NCBI GenBank assembly: GCA_943704415.1 | Contig: CALSCO010001466.1 | Span: 1 to 11,512, forward strand | DNA: 11,512 nucleotides | Source: Parvularia atlantis | Taxonomy: Eukaryota > Opisthokonta > Rotosphaerida | Reading direction: 5' to 3' | Shown: piece by piece, positions 1 through 9,272 of the stretch | How positions within the stretch are numbered: the stretch's first letter is position 1 | Layout of the letters: every line of letters begins with the position of its first letter | Notes under the pieces: generated by a model | Databases searched by the model: none | Told to the model about the DNA's origin: nothing | Seen by the model: the letters and a program-made list of their open reading frames with translations, nothing else | Translations under genes and position numbers: made by a program

Positions 1-3000
1 GGGGGGGCGCACTGTTCGAGCCGCAGCGTGCACTGCGTCAGCTCGTCCAGGAACTTCACGGCCGTGGGCGGGAGCAGGTGGAACACCTCAATGATGGCGA
101 CGCAGATTTGGATGGCTGCGCCGGCGCTTGATCAGCGACTAGCAACACGCGCCCGCTGCCGATGGACGCACCGTCCTTGTTGATCTCTTGCCCCTGCGAC
201 GGCCGCAGGTTGAACGTCTCGGTCCACTTCTTGAGGTGCTCCAGCAGCTGCGCGCGCGGCGTCAGCATGACCGGTCGCGCCGGCAGAACAGAGAGCTGCA
301 CGCACCCGGTCACCCAGCGCCACGTTGAAGCACTGCGTCAGCAGCTCCAGCAGCCGCGCAAGCGACTGCAGGTTCGGGATGTCGAGCCGGCGGTAGTCGG
401 CGAGGTGCAGCAGCACCGGGCGCAGCGACGACTGCAGCAGCTCCTTCGGCAGCTTGTGCTGTGCTGGAAAGCGTGTGCGCGGCGTGCGTCAACCGGCGGC
501 TTGCCAACGGCGCAGACAGGGCGCACCAATCACTCTCGACAGCCCCGCGCGCCCGGCGTCGATGATCTCGGGCGCGGTCGACGACAGTGCCTTGAAGAAG
601 ACGCTGATGATCCGGTTCGTCAGGATCTCGGGCACGGCCACTCCCGCAGCCCTGCAGCGCGGCCGCACGTGAGTAGTGCGCACATCTCCAGCCCCCGACG
701 AACTGCGGCTGCCGCGCTTCGCCCTCGTGCTGCCGCTGCACCAGGTTGACAAATTCGGTGCTGCTGATGGCCGCCGAGAGCAGCTGGATGCACGACGTGC
801 GCAGGCCCACGAGCGACCTGCGTGAAGGCGCATGTGCCGAAGGCGCATGAGCCGCGGTCGCATGCCAGAGCGCGCGACGCACGTGGCAGCCTTGTACGGC
901 ATGCGCTGCTGCAGCATCGCGTCCTCCGAGTCGGCGAGGGTGAGCGCTGTGCGTACGCGGCGTGGTGCATCAGCACATGCGACCACGTCAAAGCAGCATC
1001 CAGCGGAAGCGCACCGTCGCTCACGTGCCGGTACAGTTCCTTCTCGGCCGACGCGAGCGGAGGCTGCAGCGTGAGGCAGTACGTGATCGCCTCGATATGG
1101 CCAATCTGGATGGGCACGGGCAGGGCGCGCAGCGGCTTGCTATAGATCGGCGCGAGCAGTTTGTCGCGGAGCGGCTCGAGCATCTGCGCGGCACAGTCAG
1201 CGGCACAGTATGCGCAGGCCGGCACGCACCGCGCTGGGCGTCGTCTGACCCAGCTCGGCCAGCAGCGCAAACGCGCTCTGGGCAGTCTCGCGCACGGTGC
1301 CGTTCGAGCTCGACAGCTCGAGCATGAGCAGCTGTGCCAATGCTGTCAGTGTGCACGCGCGGATAGACAGCAAGCGCACCTTGATCAGCTCGGGCGACGT
1401 CTTGGCCTGCTCGGCGTCCACCGGCGCCTCGTCGTCCTCGCTCGGCGTGTTGCACAGCTGCCATTGCGCGCGCATCAGCCCCTCACGCTCAGGCAGTCAG
1501 CGGCACGCACGCGCAGGATGCGCATGAGCGCGGCGTTCACGTCCGAGATGCCGACCGTCGTCATGTCCGGCGAGAGGTCCTTGAGGATGAACAGCAGCGC
1601 CTTGACAAACTGTGCCCGCGCGATGCACGGTGCACTGAGCGCGCGGTGCAGACGAATTCAGCGCGGTCGCACCTTGATCTCGTTGCGCCGCAGCCACGGC
1701 AGGCCGAGGTTCAGCGTCGACGACAGGAGCGCAATGCCCTGCGAGCAGAGCATCAGCCGCGGCAGCACCGCACGGCACCAGACGGCACCTGGCACCCGCC
1801 CAGCTTGCTGAACCAGTCACGCTCGTAGCAGCACGAGCACAGTCGCGTCGCCAGCTGGTCAAACACCACCAGCCGCGACACGTACGCTGGCGCACGCGCG
1901 CGCGGTGCATCAGTCGCTGCCGCATGCTTGCTGGCGCACGCTAGTGCACCCTGCGCCCCGAGCAGCGTCTGGCAGGTCTCGTGGAACAGCAGCAACGTCG
2001 GCTCAGCCAGAACGGCCGTGCGGCGGTCCTCGCCCGCGATTACAGCGATCTGCAAGCATGCGGCGTGAGACGGCAGCAAACATGTCGTCGCCAGCCACGC
2101 ACCCAGGCGTTAACAAAGACGTCGAGGTCGATGTGGATTTGCCGCGGCACCTGCGCGGCTGCTGCGGTCGCGCGGGTCAGTGGAACGCATGATGCAAGGA
2201 TGCACACGCGCACCGCGACGCAGAGACGTCGCCTCGCTGACCTTGAGGAAGGCAAAGTGCCGCACAAGGCCATCGAGGAACGCGCGCGCGGCGACAATGT
2301 CCGGGTCAGCGTTGATCTACCCGAGAGCACGCGGGCGTGAGGTCGCTGCAGCGGATCGCACACGCAGTCACCGCACCGCAGCGGGCGCGACGCCGTCCAT
2401 CGCAGCGGGTCCAGAGACGGTCGCGATCTGCACGCAGCAAGTGTTCATGCGATGCCCCAGCACGCGCAACCGCACCTTGGTCGTGTCTGCGTCGGGCGCG
2501 AGCGGCGGCGCGGCGGCGATGAAGGCCGCGACGATGAGCGTCTCGAGCGCAGACTCGTGCGCGAGGCGCTGCTTGCGCGACGTCATTGTCGGCGTGGGCT
2601 GAGCACCCGAGTGGCGCGTCAGTGCCGTGCCAGCTGAGCTGCCGTACGAGCGTGTGCACCCGCTCGTTTGGGATGTGCGTCGCGGCCGGCTGCGCGCCCG
2701 CGGGCGTGGCCCCGACCGGCGCCTGCGTGCTGACGGCGTTGGCCTGCTCGATCGCGCGGCGGACAGCGTCGTGAATGGCCGACGGCAGGTCGTTCGGCCC
2801 CTGATCCATGTCGATCAAGAGCACGCAGCAGCTGTGTGACGCGTGCACGCGCGACCTGTCAGCAGTGCAGCCGCAGTTGCCAGAGCGGCGTGCGCACCTG
2901 CGCAGGAACTGCATGGCCACGCGCCGACGCGCCGGGTCGATCGAGTTCTGCAAGATGTTGCGCGCCTCGTTCACGGCGGCGTCGAGCGGCATCACCAGGT

Positions 3001-6000
3001 TGACGACGGCCGGCGCGTCGTCCTCGCCAACCGCGAATGGCAGGTGCAGCAACACGCCGGGCTCCGGGTTCTCCTGCATGAGAGAGTTTGGCGTCAACGC
3101 GAGACACGCCGAGCTAGTTGCGGCGCACGTGGTATGTCAGCTGGCGCGGCTCCTTAAGCATGCGACGGTTGCGCCCGCCGAGCTTGCCGAGGATGCGGAA
3201 GGTGACTTGGCCATGCGCGGGGTTCTGCGGCCGCAGGTGCTGCACGGCGGCAATGGTCAGGGCCGTGTGCAAGCGCGCTAGCGCGTCAGGCATGCCTTCC
3301 ACAGCGCCTGCATCAAGTCGTTGATCACGGGCGCCATGATCGGGTCGAGGAACACGGGCGTGAGGTTGTCAATGCACAGCTCGAGCGTGCGCAAGCCCTG
3401 GCTGACGAGATCGGGCCCGGCCTAAGCACATGCAATGGTGAGAAGGCTCAGCGCACGCGAAGGCGCGCGCACACCTGCAGCGCCAGCACGAGCGGCCGCA
3501 TGAGGTAGTGCAGGTGCGGCAGCAGCGCGCTCAGGCGCACGGGCACAGTGAGGCACAGCTCCTGCGCACGCCGATGGTGAGCACGCAGCGCGCCTTCGCC
3601 CTACCGCGCGACACGCACGACAAACAGCTCGCGCATGCTCTGCTTGTGTGCCTGGCCGAGCAGCCGGTTGAGGCCGTCGAGGAGCACGGGCAGCAGCGGC
3701 AGGAACTCCTGCGATCGGCCGCGTCAGCAGCGCAGAACGACCGGGGCGATCAAGCACGCGCCTTGTACAGCAGCTCAAACTTGCCGCCGCCGATGCTGCG
3801 GAAGAGCGCGCGCAGGAGCAGGAAGTAGTTTTGCGGGTCACGCACTTTGGTCGAGAGCTGATGCACGCGCACAGCGTGTGAGGCGCACAATAGTGGCGCA
3901 GAGGCGCACGCGCACCTTGAGGCACGACTTGATGATCCCGCTCAGATGCGGCTGCAGCACGGGCTCGTTCGACGTCGCCTGCTCGGCAAACAGCACCACG
4001 GAGCCAAAGACGAGCTTGAACAGGCGCAGCTGCGCCCGGGCGCGGTCGATGAGTCGCGCGCGGCTCGAGTGCCGTATGCGCAGCACACACCATGACCGAC
4101 GACGCAATCTTGTCGGCCTCGCCGAGCAGCTCGAGCCGGTCCATGAGGAAGCGCAGCAGAATCTCGGCAAAGTGGCGCGTGACGTTCGGGTTGGCGAGAA
4201 AGTGCTGCGGGCGGCGCGCCGTTCGGCGTCACCTGGCCGCACTCACGCGTGTGAGCCGCGCACCTGCGGGATCGTCACAATGGTTGTGTTGTGCAGGATG
4301 CGCTCAAACACAAAGCCGATCTGTGCGTTGAAGACCTCCTGCGGGCGGCAGACGCACGTCAGCATCGGCCCCCTGCGCCACGCTGGACCGAGCGCGTGCC
4401 TGAAAGATGGGGCCGTCGAGCAGCGTGAAGACGTTTGCGAACGAGTCTAGGATCTCTTTCTCGTCCTTGCTGGCCGCCGACGCCGCGGCGCTCTGGCCGG
4501 GCTGCTCGTCGTCGCGCGTGTGCAGCGGCGAGTACAGGTCGAAGCAGTGCAGGCCGTCGCGCAGCAGGCGCAAAAACATCTTGATCTCGTGCGGCCTGCG
4601 AATGAGGAGGTCAAGACGCCAACGGCCAAGCTTGCGTGCAGCGTGGAACGCACTTGAGCATCGCGAGGCTCGACGGCTGCGGTGAACAGTACCATCGCGC
4701 GTGCAAACGTGCACACGTCAGCGTTACGGTGGTAAGGCAGCACAGCACGTCAGGCGCACCGAGGGCGCCAGCGGCGGCGGCACGCCGGGCACGACGCCGG
4801 GCACGGCGGGCACGGCGGGCACGGCGGGCAAGGGCGCCGACGCGGGGCTCTGGAACGCGTACATGATCGTCTTGAGGCCCGTGACGAGCGTGCGGAAGAG
4901 CACGCGCTCGTCCTTCATGCCGTCGGTCTGGTTCTCGGGGATGACCGTCGTGCGGATCGGCTGGGCGTACGTGAGGTCGGCGTTGTCCTCGCTCAGCAGG
5001 CTGTCGTCCGTATCGAGCGGGTAGCCATCCTCGGTCGGCACCTCGGTGCCCTGAGAGCGCGCGCGCACATTTGAGGCCGTGTACGCCACCATGAATGGCG
5101 TCACACCTCGGTCACGCGCTTGTGCTGCGCGAGCAGCGTGGGCAGGTTGGCGCGGATGACGCCAAACTTGTTGACAAATGCGTCGAGGATCGCAAGCAGG
5201 AGGTCGCGTGCCGCGCCTGCGCCGCGTCACCGGTCAGCTCGCCGCTGCGAGCGCACTGACACGCACTCTGCTCCTGCACGCGGATGCAGTCGATGAGGTT
5301 GAGCAGCAGCTTGGCCGACATGATCTGGATCGTCACGGGCAGGGTGCTGTCGTGCAGGTTGCGCGCGTACAGCTGCACCGTGCGCTGGATGTGCGGCAGC
5401 TGGAGCTCCTTGCGCACGTGGTGCAGCAGGTCTGCCAGCATCGAGAACGCCAACGGGCTGCGTGTCACGCGCGGCAAGTCAGCAGCGGCAAAGGGGCTCT
5501 CGCACGCCGCACCGCAGCGTCTGGTGCGACGTTACGCCCGCGCCCAGCAGCACGTTCTCGTTCAGCAGCATGTCGATCTGGGCCACAAACGCGCTGCGCA
5601 GGTCGGTCGACAGAATGTGCCGCGTCGCGACGAGCAGTTCCTGCGCCACACGTCGTCGTCGGCAAACGCGTGTGCAACGCCAGGCGCACCTTGCGTGTGG
5701 CCGACGCCTCGGAGGGGCAGTTTTGCAGCAACTGGATGACGTAGTTGGGGATGTTGTGCTTGTCGTGGCGCACGAGGTTCGGGTGCGTGCGGATGATGTA
5801 CGCGAGGAACGACACGGTCTATGCACAGCGCCGCGCCGCACGCGGTCGTGAGCCGTGGCAGGCGCCGCTTGGCAGACGGGGCGCACCTTGACCTGCGCGG
5901 CGATAAGGTCGCCGTACGCCGCGCGGTCGGCGATCTCGGGTGCGGCGCCGGACGAGGTCGAGTCGCGCTCGCGCATCTGGCGCTGGGCGAGCGGCTGGAG

Positions 6001-7118
6001 CTGCAGCGTCTGCGTGTGCCGCGCCGAGCACGTCAGCTGCGGCGTGCGCCCACGCGGCGCAGAAGCAAGTGCGCACCTGCATGATCAGCGGGATGAACGG
6101 CTCCAGGTTGCCCTCGTTCAGGTGGCGGTAGAGCTGGAACAGCAGGACAATGATGATCGGGCACTCGGTCAGGACCTGCGAGTGCGAGGACGCGCATGAG
6201 CAGCCCACGAGCGAGCAGAGTGGGGGCGCGGCGCGCCTTGAACGACATCAGGCTCGGCACGAGCGACCGGACGGGGCCGCTGCCGACCTGCGGCGCGTCA
6301 AAGGCTCGCTGGGCGGCGAGCGGCAGGTTCTGGTACAGCGTGATGACCATGTTGAGGAAGGGCTGCACCTGCGTCACAAGCGAGAAGCCCTGCCGCCACA
6401 GCATGAGCTGCACGGTGCCGCGCCATGCCGTGCCGCACGCCGCACCTGCCCGTCCGGCGCGGCGCTCGAGCGGTAGTTCTTGTGCAGGTCGATGATGATG
6501 CGCAGGCACACGATCGCGTTGTCCTCGTTCTCCGTCTCGAGCAGCTGCACGCGCGAGACGTCAGCGTGTCGCGTGAGATGCGCGTGCCGCAAGTCCGTCG
6601 CGGTGCGCCGCACCTGCATGACCTGCTCAACCAGCGCCTGCACGAACGGCCGCAGGTGGTCGTTGTTCGGCAGGCGGTAGAGCAGCTCAAGGATGCCGTT
6701 GCGCAGTTTCTGCTCGCACGCAGCCAGCGGTCAGCCCTTTGCCTCACGCACGGCACCCGCGCGCGCGCCTGCTGCTCGCGCGTCTCGGGCAGATCCTCCA
6801 GCTGCGGCTCGGTCGTGTTGAGCCAGAAGAGCAGGTTCGGCACGAGGACGCTGCGGACCACGTCAGGGCTCTGCACACACGCTGCCGCCGCGGGCGCACG
6901 CACGCCAAGAACGCGGGAAAGTCGGGCGCGCTCTGGAACATCTCAATGTCGTCGCGCACGGCGTTGACCGTCAGCGTCGCCTTCTCGACGGGCAGGCCGC
7001 GGTCGCCGAGCGCCTCGGCGCGCTGCTGCATGCGCTCGGCCAGGCTCTGCTGCTGCTGCTGCTGCGCGGAAGCGGCGGCGGCGGCGGCCGCTGCGGCCGC
7101 GCCGGCCGAGCTCGCCAT
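1..7118 (-). CDS. TRA1: TRA1/TRRAP-family SAGA/NuA4 scaffold pseudokinase, N-terminal part (gene continues past left edge)
   Basis: Tra1/TRRAP is a nuclear PIKK-family pseudokinase of about 3,700-3,900 residues. It docks transcription activators onto the SAGA and NuA4 acetyltransferase complexes. The ATG at 7118 opens an Ala/Gln-rich leader followed by HEAT-type helical repeats. About 41 exons can be joined into roughly 1,620 residues, matching the first ~1,700 residues of yeast Tra1 in order. Blocks that fit without gaps include [11 protein letters not shown] (across the intron 6236-6176), ATRHILST (near 5620), [13 protein letters not shown] (near 5310), [14 protein letters not shown] (near 3790), [11 protein letters not shown] (near 3180), [14 protein letters not shown] (near 1120), KLPKELLQ (near 440) and EVFHLLPP (near 80). 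The FAT and pseudokinase regions lie outside the window. The left edge probably falls in an intron, with a GTGCGC donor at 12-7. Start choice: first ATG in the frame that continues into the conserved repeats, 128 bases after the MTR3 stop. The similarity is strong; individual splice sites are inferred. Confidence 0.95.
1332..1379 (-). other. In-frame, stop-free candidate intron of TRA1
   Basis: This stretch can be read as 16 codons or as a 48-base intron. In favour of an intron: an AAG|GTGCGC donor, a CTGAC motif, a GCACAG acceptor, and five of 16 third positions being A or T in a gene whose third positions are nearly all G or C. In favour of coding: the translation is a plausible amphipathic helix. 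I lean to intron. Confidence 0.55.
3240..3295 (-). other. GC-AG intron of TRA1 (4 of 4)
   Basis: The donor is AAG|GCATGC, followed by CCTGACC and a GTGCAG acceptor. It joins LMQALWK to [10 protein letters not shown] ahead of RILGKLGG, matching the spacing in human TRRAP (ALWK to VLGK). Read through, the frame stops at a TAG after five codons. Confidence 0.78.
3709..3761 (-). other. GC-AG intron of TRA1 (3 of 4)
   Basis: The donor is AAG|GCGCGT, followed by GCTGACG and a CGCAG acceptor. It joins [10 protein letters not shown] to [13 protein letters not shown] with no gap against yeast. A GT two bases into the codon is in the wrong phase, and the unspliced frame meets a TGA after three codons. 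Confidence 0.82.
4339..4399 (-). other. GC-AG intron of TRA1 (2 of 4)
   Basis: The donor is CAG|GCACGC, the branch-like motif GCTGACG and the acceptor CCGCAG. The join GPIFQ|EVFNAQ gives a gap-free match over about 29 residues to the yeast segment ending in FVYERML. A GT donor six codons downstream (GTGGCG) would also keep frame but adds six residues, so this case is less certain than the others. Confidence 0.7.
4654..4676 (-). other. 23-base micro-exon of TRA1
   Basis: A 23-base exon encoding PSSLAML plus two bases of a Lys codon sits between introns of 83 and 58 bases. It restores the phase between the Pro/Val-rich linker exon and the exon starting PHEIKMF. Both flanking introns have GTGCG donors and GAC branch-like motifs. 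Confidence 0.65.
4799..4825 (-). repeat. Three 9-base tandem repeats encoding AVP units in TRA1
   Basis: GGGCACGGC is repeated three times on the plus strand, with degenerate copies on both sides. On the coding strand it gives a Pro/Ala/Val linker ([18 protein letters not shown]) between conserved helical-repeat blocks. The linker is not conserved in yeast. Confidence 0.9.
6176..6236 (-). other. GC-AG intron of TRA1 (1 of 4)
   Basis: The donor is AAG|GCGCGC and the acceptor CGCAG. It joins ..SLMSFK to VLTECPII, which matches yeast Tra1 (SFKTLAECPIT) without a gap. The only GT in this stretch is out of phase with the acceptor, so a GT-AG alternative does not restore the frame. Confidence 0.8.
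7047..7104 (-). repeat. Poly-Gln and poly-Ala tract at the TRA1 N-terminus
   Basis: Six CAG codons (7064-7047) and a run of about ten Ala codons (near 7100-7071) occupy TRA1 residues ~7-24, before the first conserved helix. Such homopolymers are typical of transcription co-activators and are length-variable. Confidence 0.9.
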
Positions 7119-7246
7119 CGCAGCTGTGTGGGCGGTGCGCGCGCGCGGGGGCGGGTGCGGAGGTCACGGCGCCGCTGCAAAATGCGCGCCAGCCAATCAA
7201 ACGCGTCCGCGCCGCCACCATCGTGTCATGTTTACAGCCTGGGCAA
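7119..7246 (-). promoter_or_regulatory. Spacer between MTR3 stop and TRA1 start, likely TRA1 promoter
   Basis: This 128-base spacer is the largest gene-free gap between any two genes here. It holds a CCAAT box at 7193-7197 (plus-strand reading, about 75 bases before the TRA1 ATG) and a GC-box-like GGGGGCGGG at 7147-7155. No TATA box is visible. It must contain the MTR3 3' end as well as the TRA1 start site. Motif function is inferred. Confidence 0.5.
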
Positions 7247-8416
7247 TCACGAACGCGCGCGCTTGCGCTTCTGTTGCTGTTGCCTCGCCGCGGTTGTGAG
7301 GCTCTCCTGCATCAGCGCGTGCACCTTGGCCGCGCCGTCGACGCACAGATCGACCGCCTGCGCACGGTGTGCTGAGCTGGTGCGCGTTTGTGCAACCTGA
7401 GCGCACCCTGGCCACCGACGTCGGTGGCACCTCGCCCGTCATCGACAGGTACGTCGTCTCATTGAGAGAGGGCTGGTGTGCGACGGTCAGGCGTGCCGCA
7501 AGCCGCTGCTCCTCGCGCTTGGTGCAGTCGATCAGCACGAGGTCCCGCAGCAGCCCCTGCAGGGATGGATCCTGTAAGCACGGGCACGCGGCGCAGCAGA
7601 CAGCACGCACGGCCGAGCACGCCGCGACGAGGTCGGTCATCTCAATGCCCGCATCGGCCAGGGCGAGCGACGCGCAGTTGATGGCGGCCGCCAGCGCCGC
7701 GCCTGTTGCCACCGCACGCGTCAGGCCGATCCGTCCACCGGTCGCGCGCGCAGGACGCACCGTCGTCCTCGAGCACGGTCACAAACACGTCCACGACGGC
7801 CTTCGGGAACGTCTCGAGGCGCACCACGCCCGCGAGCGCGTCCGCCAGCGCGTCCGTCAGCTCGGCCTCTTGCGGGTCGCGCTGCGGGACGCGCCGGTGC
7901 TCGCTCGCAAACGGCGCGAAGCGGCACATGCACGACAGCTGTCCGAGCTCGTTGAACTGCTGCACGCGCTGCGCCTGGCGCGGGCCGTAGCTGTGCGCGC
8001 GTGCGCGTGTGAGCTCGGGCATCGGCGCGCGTTTCCGCGGGGGGGAGGACGCACACGGCGCAGATGACCTTGGTGCGGTCCATTTCGACGTACGCCGACC
8101 CGTTTGCCTGCGGCACGGCCTCGGTCTTCATGACTGCGCGGGCGGCAGTTGAGCGTGCGTATTTCAAGGCCCGCAGCTGGGAGCGCGGCGCACAGACTTC
8201 GCGAAAGGCGTCGACCTTGCGCCCGTCGGCGCGCAACTTGCTTGCGCTCAGCAGCGACTACGCGGGAGGGGGGTTGAGCAGCGGCAACCACATCCCGCGC
8301 CAGCCGAGCGTCCGCACCTCGTCGGCGCGCTCGGCCGCCCCCGCCACCACCGGCAGGAACGTCTCGGCCGGGCCGGGCACGCGCCGCCTGTCGATGACCG
8401 CGCTCGTCGCCGCCAT
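7247..8416 (-). CDS. MTR3: RNA exosome core subunit MTR3/EXOSC6 (RNase PH fold)
   Basis: This is a subunit of the six-membered RNase PH ring of the RNA exosome, which degrades and trims RNA from the 3' end in nucleus and cytoplasm. Eukaryotic ring subunits are normally structural. Seven exons (8416-8318, 8257-8194, 8133-8055, 7990-7761, 7702-7611, 7571-7407, 7357-7247) give 279 residues, close to the human subunit (272). Features: an N-terminal DRRRVPGP like the DRRR..GP of yeast Mtr3 (residues 9-16), LRADGRK (41-47), GSAYVE (66-71) leading to ICAVYGPR (78-85), an acidic-hydrophobic helix ending in VTVLEDDG, and LALADAGIEMTDL (170-182). The N-terminus and domain pattern fit MTR3 better than RRP41, RRP46 or RRP43. 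The joins reproducing AVYGPR and EDDGAALAA are gap-free against the human protein. Exon 2 could instead start at 8236 (acceptor AAG), shortening the protein by seven residues. The C-terminus is basic and Gln-rich. TRA1 follows in tandem after 128 bases, and ccmE diverges from the same start region. Confidence 0.93.
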
Positions 8417-8434
8417 GCTTTGATGACAGCCGCA
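8417..8434. promoter_or_regulatory. Ultra-short divergent start region between MTR3 and ccmE
   Basis: The MTR3 ATG starts at 8416 on the minus strand. In-frame ccmE ATGs begin at 8423 and 8435 on the plus strand, leaving 6 or 18 bases. No promoter fits here, so promoter elements or 5' leaders must overlap the opposite gene's first exon. No TATA-like sequence is seen. Confidence 0.6.
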
Positions 8435-9220
8435 ATGTGCGGGCCACGTGGGGCGCGGCTGGTCGCTGCTGCTGCGGCGGCGGCGGCGCGGCGCGGCATG
8501 GCGACCGAGGCAGGCGCGCCGAGGTGCGTGCGCGTGCGTGCTCCGGCTGGCGCCGTGAGTGCTGACAGTGCGCGCACACGGACAAAGCGCGCTCGGCATC
8601 GCGCGGCCCATCGCAGTGCGAACGGCGGCCGGCGGCGCCGCGGTCGCACGCGTCGACCGTCACGCCGTGCACGCGAGCGCGGACGCACGGCGCACGCGGC
8701 GCTTCTGGACGCTCGGAGTGTCGGTGGTGGTGGCGGGCGCGGGCGTGTTTGGCCTGCTGAACGCGATGGGCGACACGATGATGTTCTACCTCACGCCGAC
8801 GCAGGTGTGTGCAGCTCGCGCGTGTGCGCGTGCGCAGCAGCACGGCTGACCGACGGTGCGCCGCGCGCGCAGCTGCTCGAGAAGGACCCGCCCATGCCCA
8901 GCAGCAAGCGCTTCCGGCTCGGCGGCATGGTCGTGCCCGGGTCTCTGCGCGCGCTCGTCGGCGCGCCGGGCGTGCTGTTCACGGTGACCGACTACAGCCA
9001 CGACGTCGACGTGGTCTTCAGCGGCGCGCTGCCGCAGCTGTTCAAGGAGGGCACGAGCGCCGTGTGCGAGGGCCGCATGCGCCCCAACGGTGTGTTTGAG
9101 GCGACCGAGGTTCTGGCCAAGCACGATGAGAACTACATGCCGAGCGACATCGCCGAGCAGGTGGCCAAAAACCGCGCGCCGACCTCGGCCGCGGCGGCGC
9201 CCGCAGCACGGGCAGGGTAG
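8423..9220 (+). CDS. ccmE: CcmE, cytochrome c maturation haem chaperone (System I), mitochondrial
   Basis: CcmE receives haem covalently on a histidine and hands it to the lyase that attaches it to apocytochrome c, in the mitochondrial intermembrane space in System I eukaryotes. Three exons (8423-8523, 8588-8804, 8873-9220) give 221 residues. Residues 1 to ~70 are Ala/Arg-rich and look like a mitochondrial presequence. Residues ~74-94 (FWTLGVSVVVAGAGVFGLLN) form one membrane helix. The OB-fold follows: FYLTPTQ, FRLGGMVVPGSL, FTVTDYSHDVDVVFSG, LPQLFKEG, and EVLAKHDENYMP near the end. His190 (9122-9124) and Tyr194 match the haem-binding His130 and Tyr134 of E. coli CcmE. The intron 8805-8872 falls exactly between FYLTPTQ and LLEKD with no gap against bacterial CcmE. 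In-frame ATGs at 8423, 8435 and 8498 are all possible starts; 8435 gives the neatest presequence. Both introns carry the GTGYG donor of the neighbouring genes, so the gene is native to this nucleus. Confidence 0.95.
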   Translation: MTAAMCGPRGARLVAAAAAAAARRGMATEAGAPRCVRVRAPAGAVSADSARTRTKRARHRAAHRSANGGRRRRGRTRRPSRRARERGRTAHAALLDARSVGGGGGRGRVWPAERDGRHDDVLPHADAGVCSSRVCACAAARLTDGAPRAQLLEKDPPMPSSKRFRLGGMVVPGSLRALVGAPGVLFTVTDYSHDVDVVFSGALPQLFKEGTSAVCEGRMRPNGVFEATEVLAKHDENYMPSDIAEQVAKNRAPTSAAAAPAARAG

Positions 9221-9272
9221 CGCTGTGCATGGCAGGTAGTGGTACGCAACAAATGGAACACACGAGGGCGCT
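9221..9272. terminator. Convergent 52-base 3' end region of ccmE and the L-domain-like gene
   Basis: The ccmE stop (9218-9220) and the facing gene's stop (9275-9273) leave 52 bases for both 3' untranslated regions. They almost certainly overlap as antisense tails. I see no AATAAA or TGTAA polyadenylation signal on either strand. Confidence 0.5.

Larger units (their letters stand above)
13..7118 (-). other. TRA1: Exon-intron map of the TRA1 segment (40 inferred introns)
   Basis: Introns, in transcript order: 6903-6869, 6756-6710, 6613-6545, 6445-6408, 6236-6176, 6076-6010, 5886-5819, 5689-5641, 5512-5458, 5266-5217, 5106-5051, 4759-4677, 4653-4596, 4399-4339, 4263-4205, 4090-4030, 3915-3858, 3761-3709, 3618-3562, 3474-3422, 3295-3240, 3128-3074, 2897-2832, 2647-2599, 2475-2428, 2376-2317, 2213-2162, 2102-2050, 1949-1887, 1788-1739, 1672-1610, 1510-1458, 1379-1332, 1229-1184, 1014-947, 882-818, 683-641, 526-464, 305-248, 171-116. 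Lengths run from 35 to 83. Removing all of them keeps one open frame from 7118 to the edge with consistent phase at every join. The least certain are 2213-2162, 1949-1887, 1379-1332 and 683-641, where homology does not fix the join. The joins at 6713-6709 and 2162 have alternative AGs 3 bases apart. Confidence 0.8.

Noticed and set aside
162-749. Long plus-strand open frame of 195 codons opposite TRA1
   Set aside because: It is Arg/Ala-rich with no family resemblance and lies across several TRA1 exons and introns on the other strand. High GC content makes long antisense frames common here.
7229-7236. TGTAAAC as an algal-type polyadenylation signal for MTR3
   Set aside because: It lies suitably close after the MTR3 stop, but none of the other complete genes has TGTAA near its stop, so no general signal can be claimed.
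8258-8611. MAATSAVIDRRR.. segment as the N-terminus of TRA1
   Set aside because: DRRRVPGP matches the start of Mtr3, and the following exons encode an RNase PH fold. TRA1 has its own start at 7118.
8423-9220. ccmE as bacterial contamination or a recent bacterial insertion
   Set aside because: It contains two introns with the local splice signature, a presequence-like N-terminus and codon use like its neighbours, and it sits between intron-bearing eukaryotic genes in contiguous sequence.
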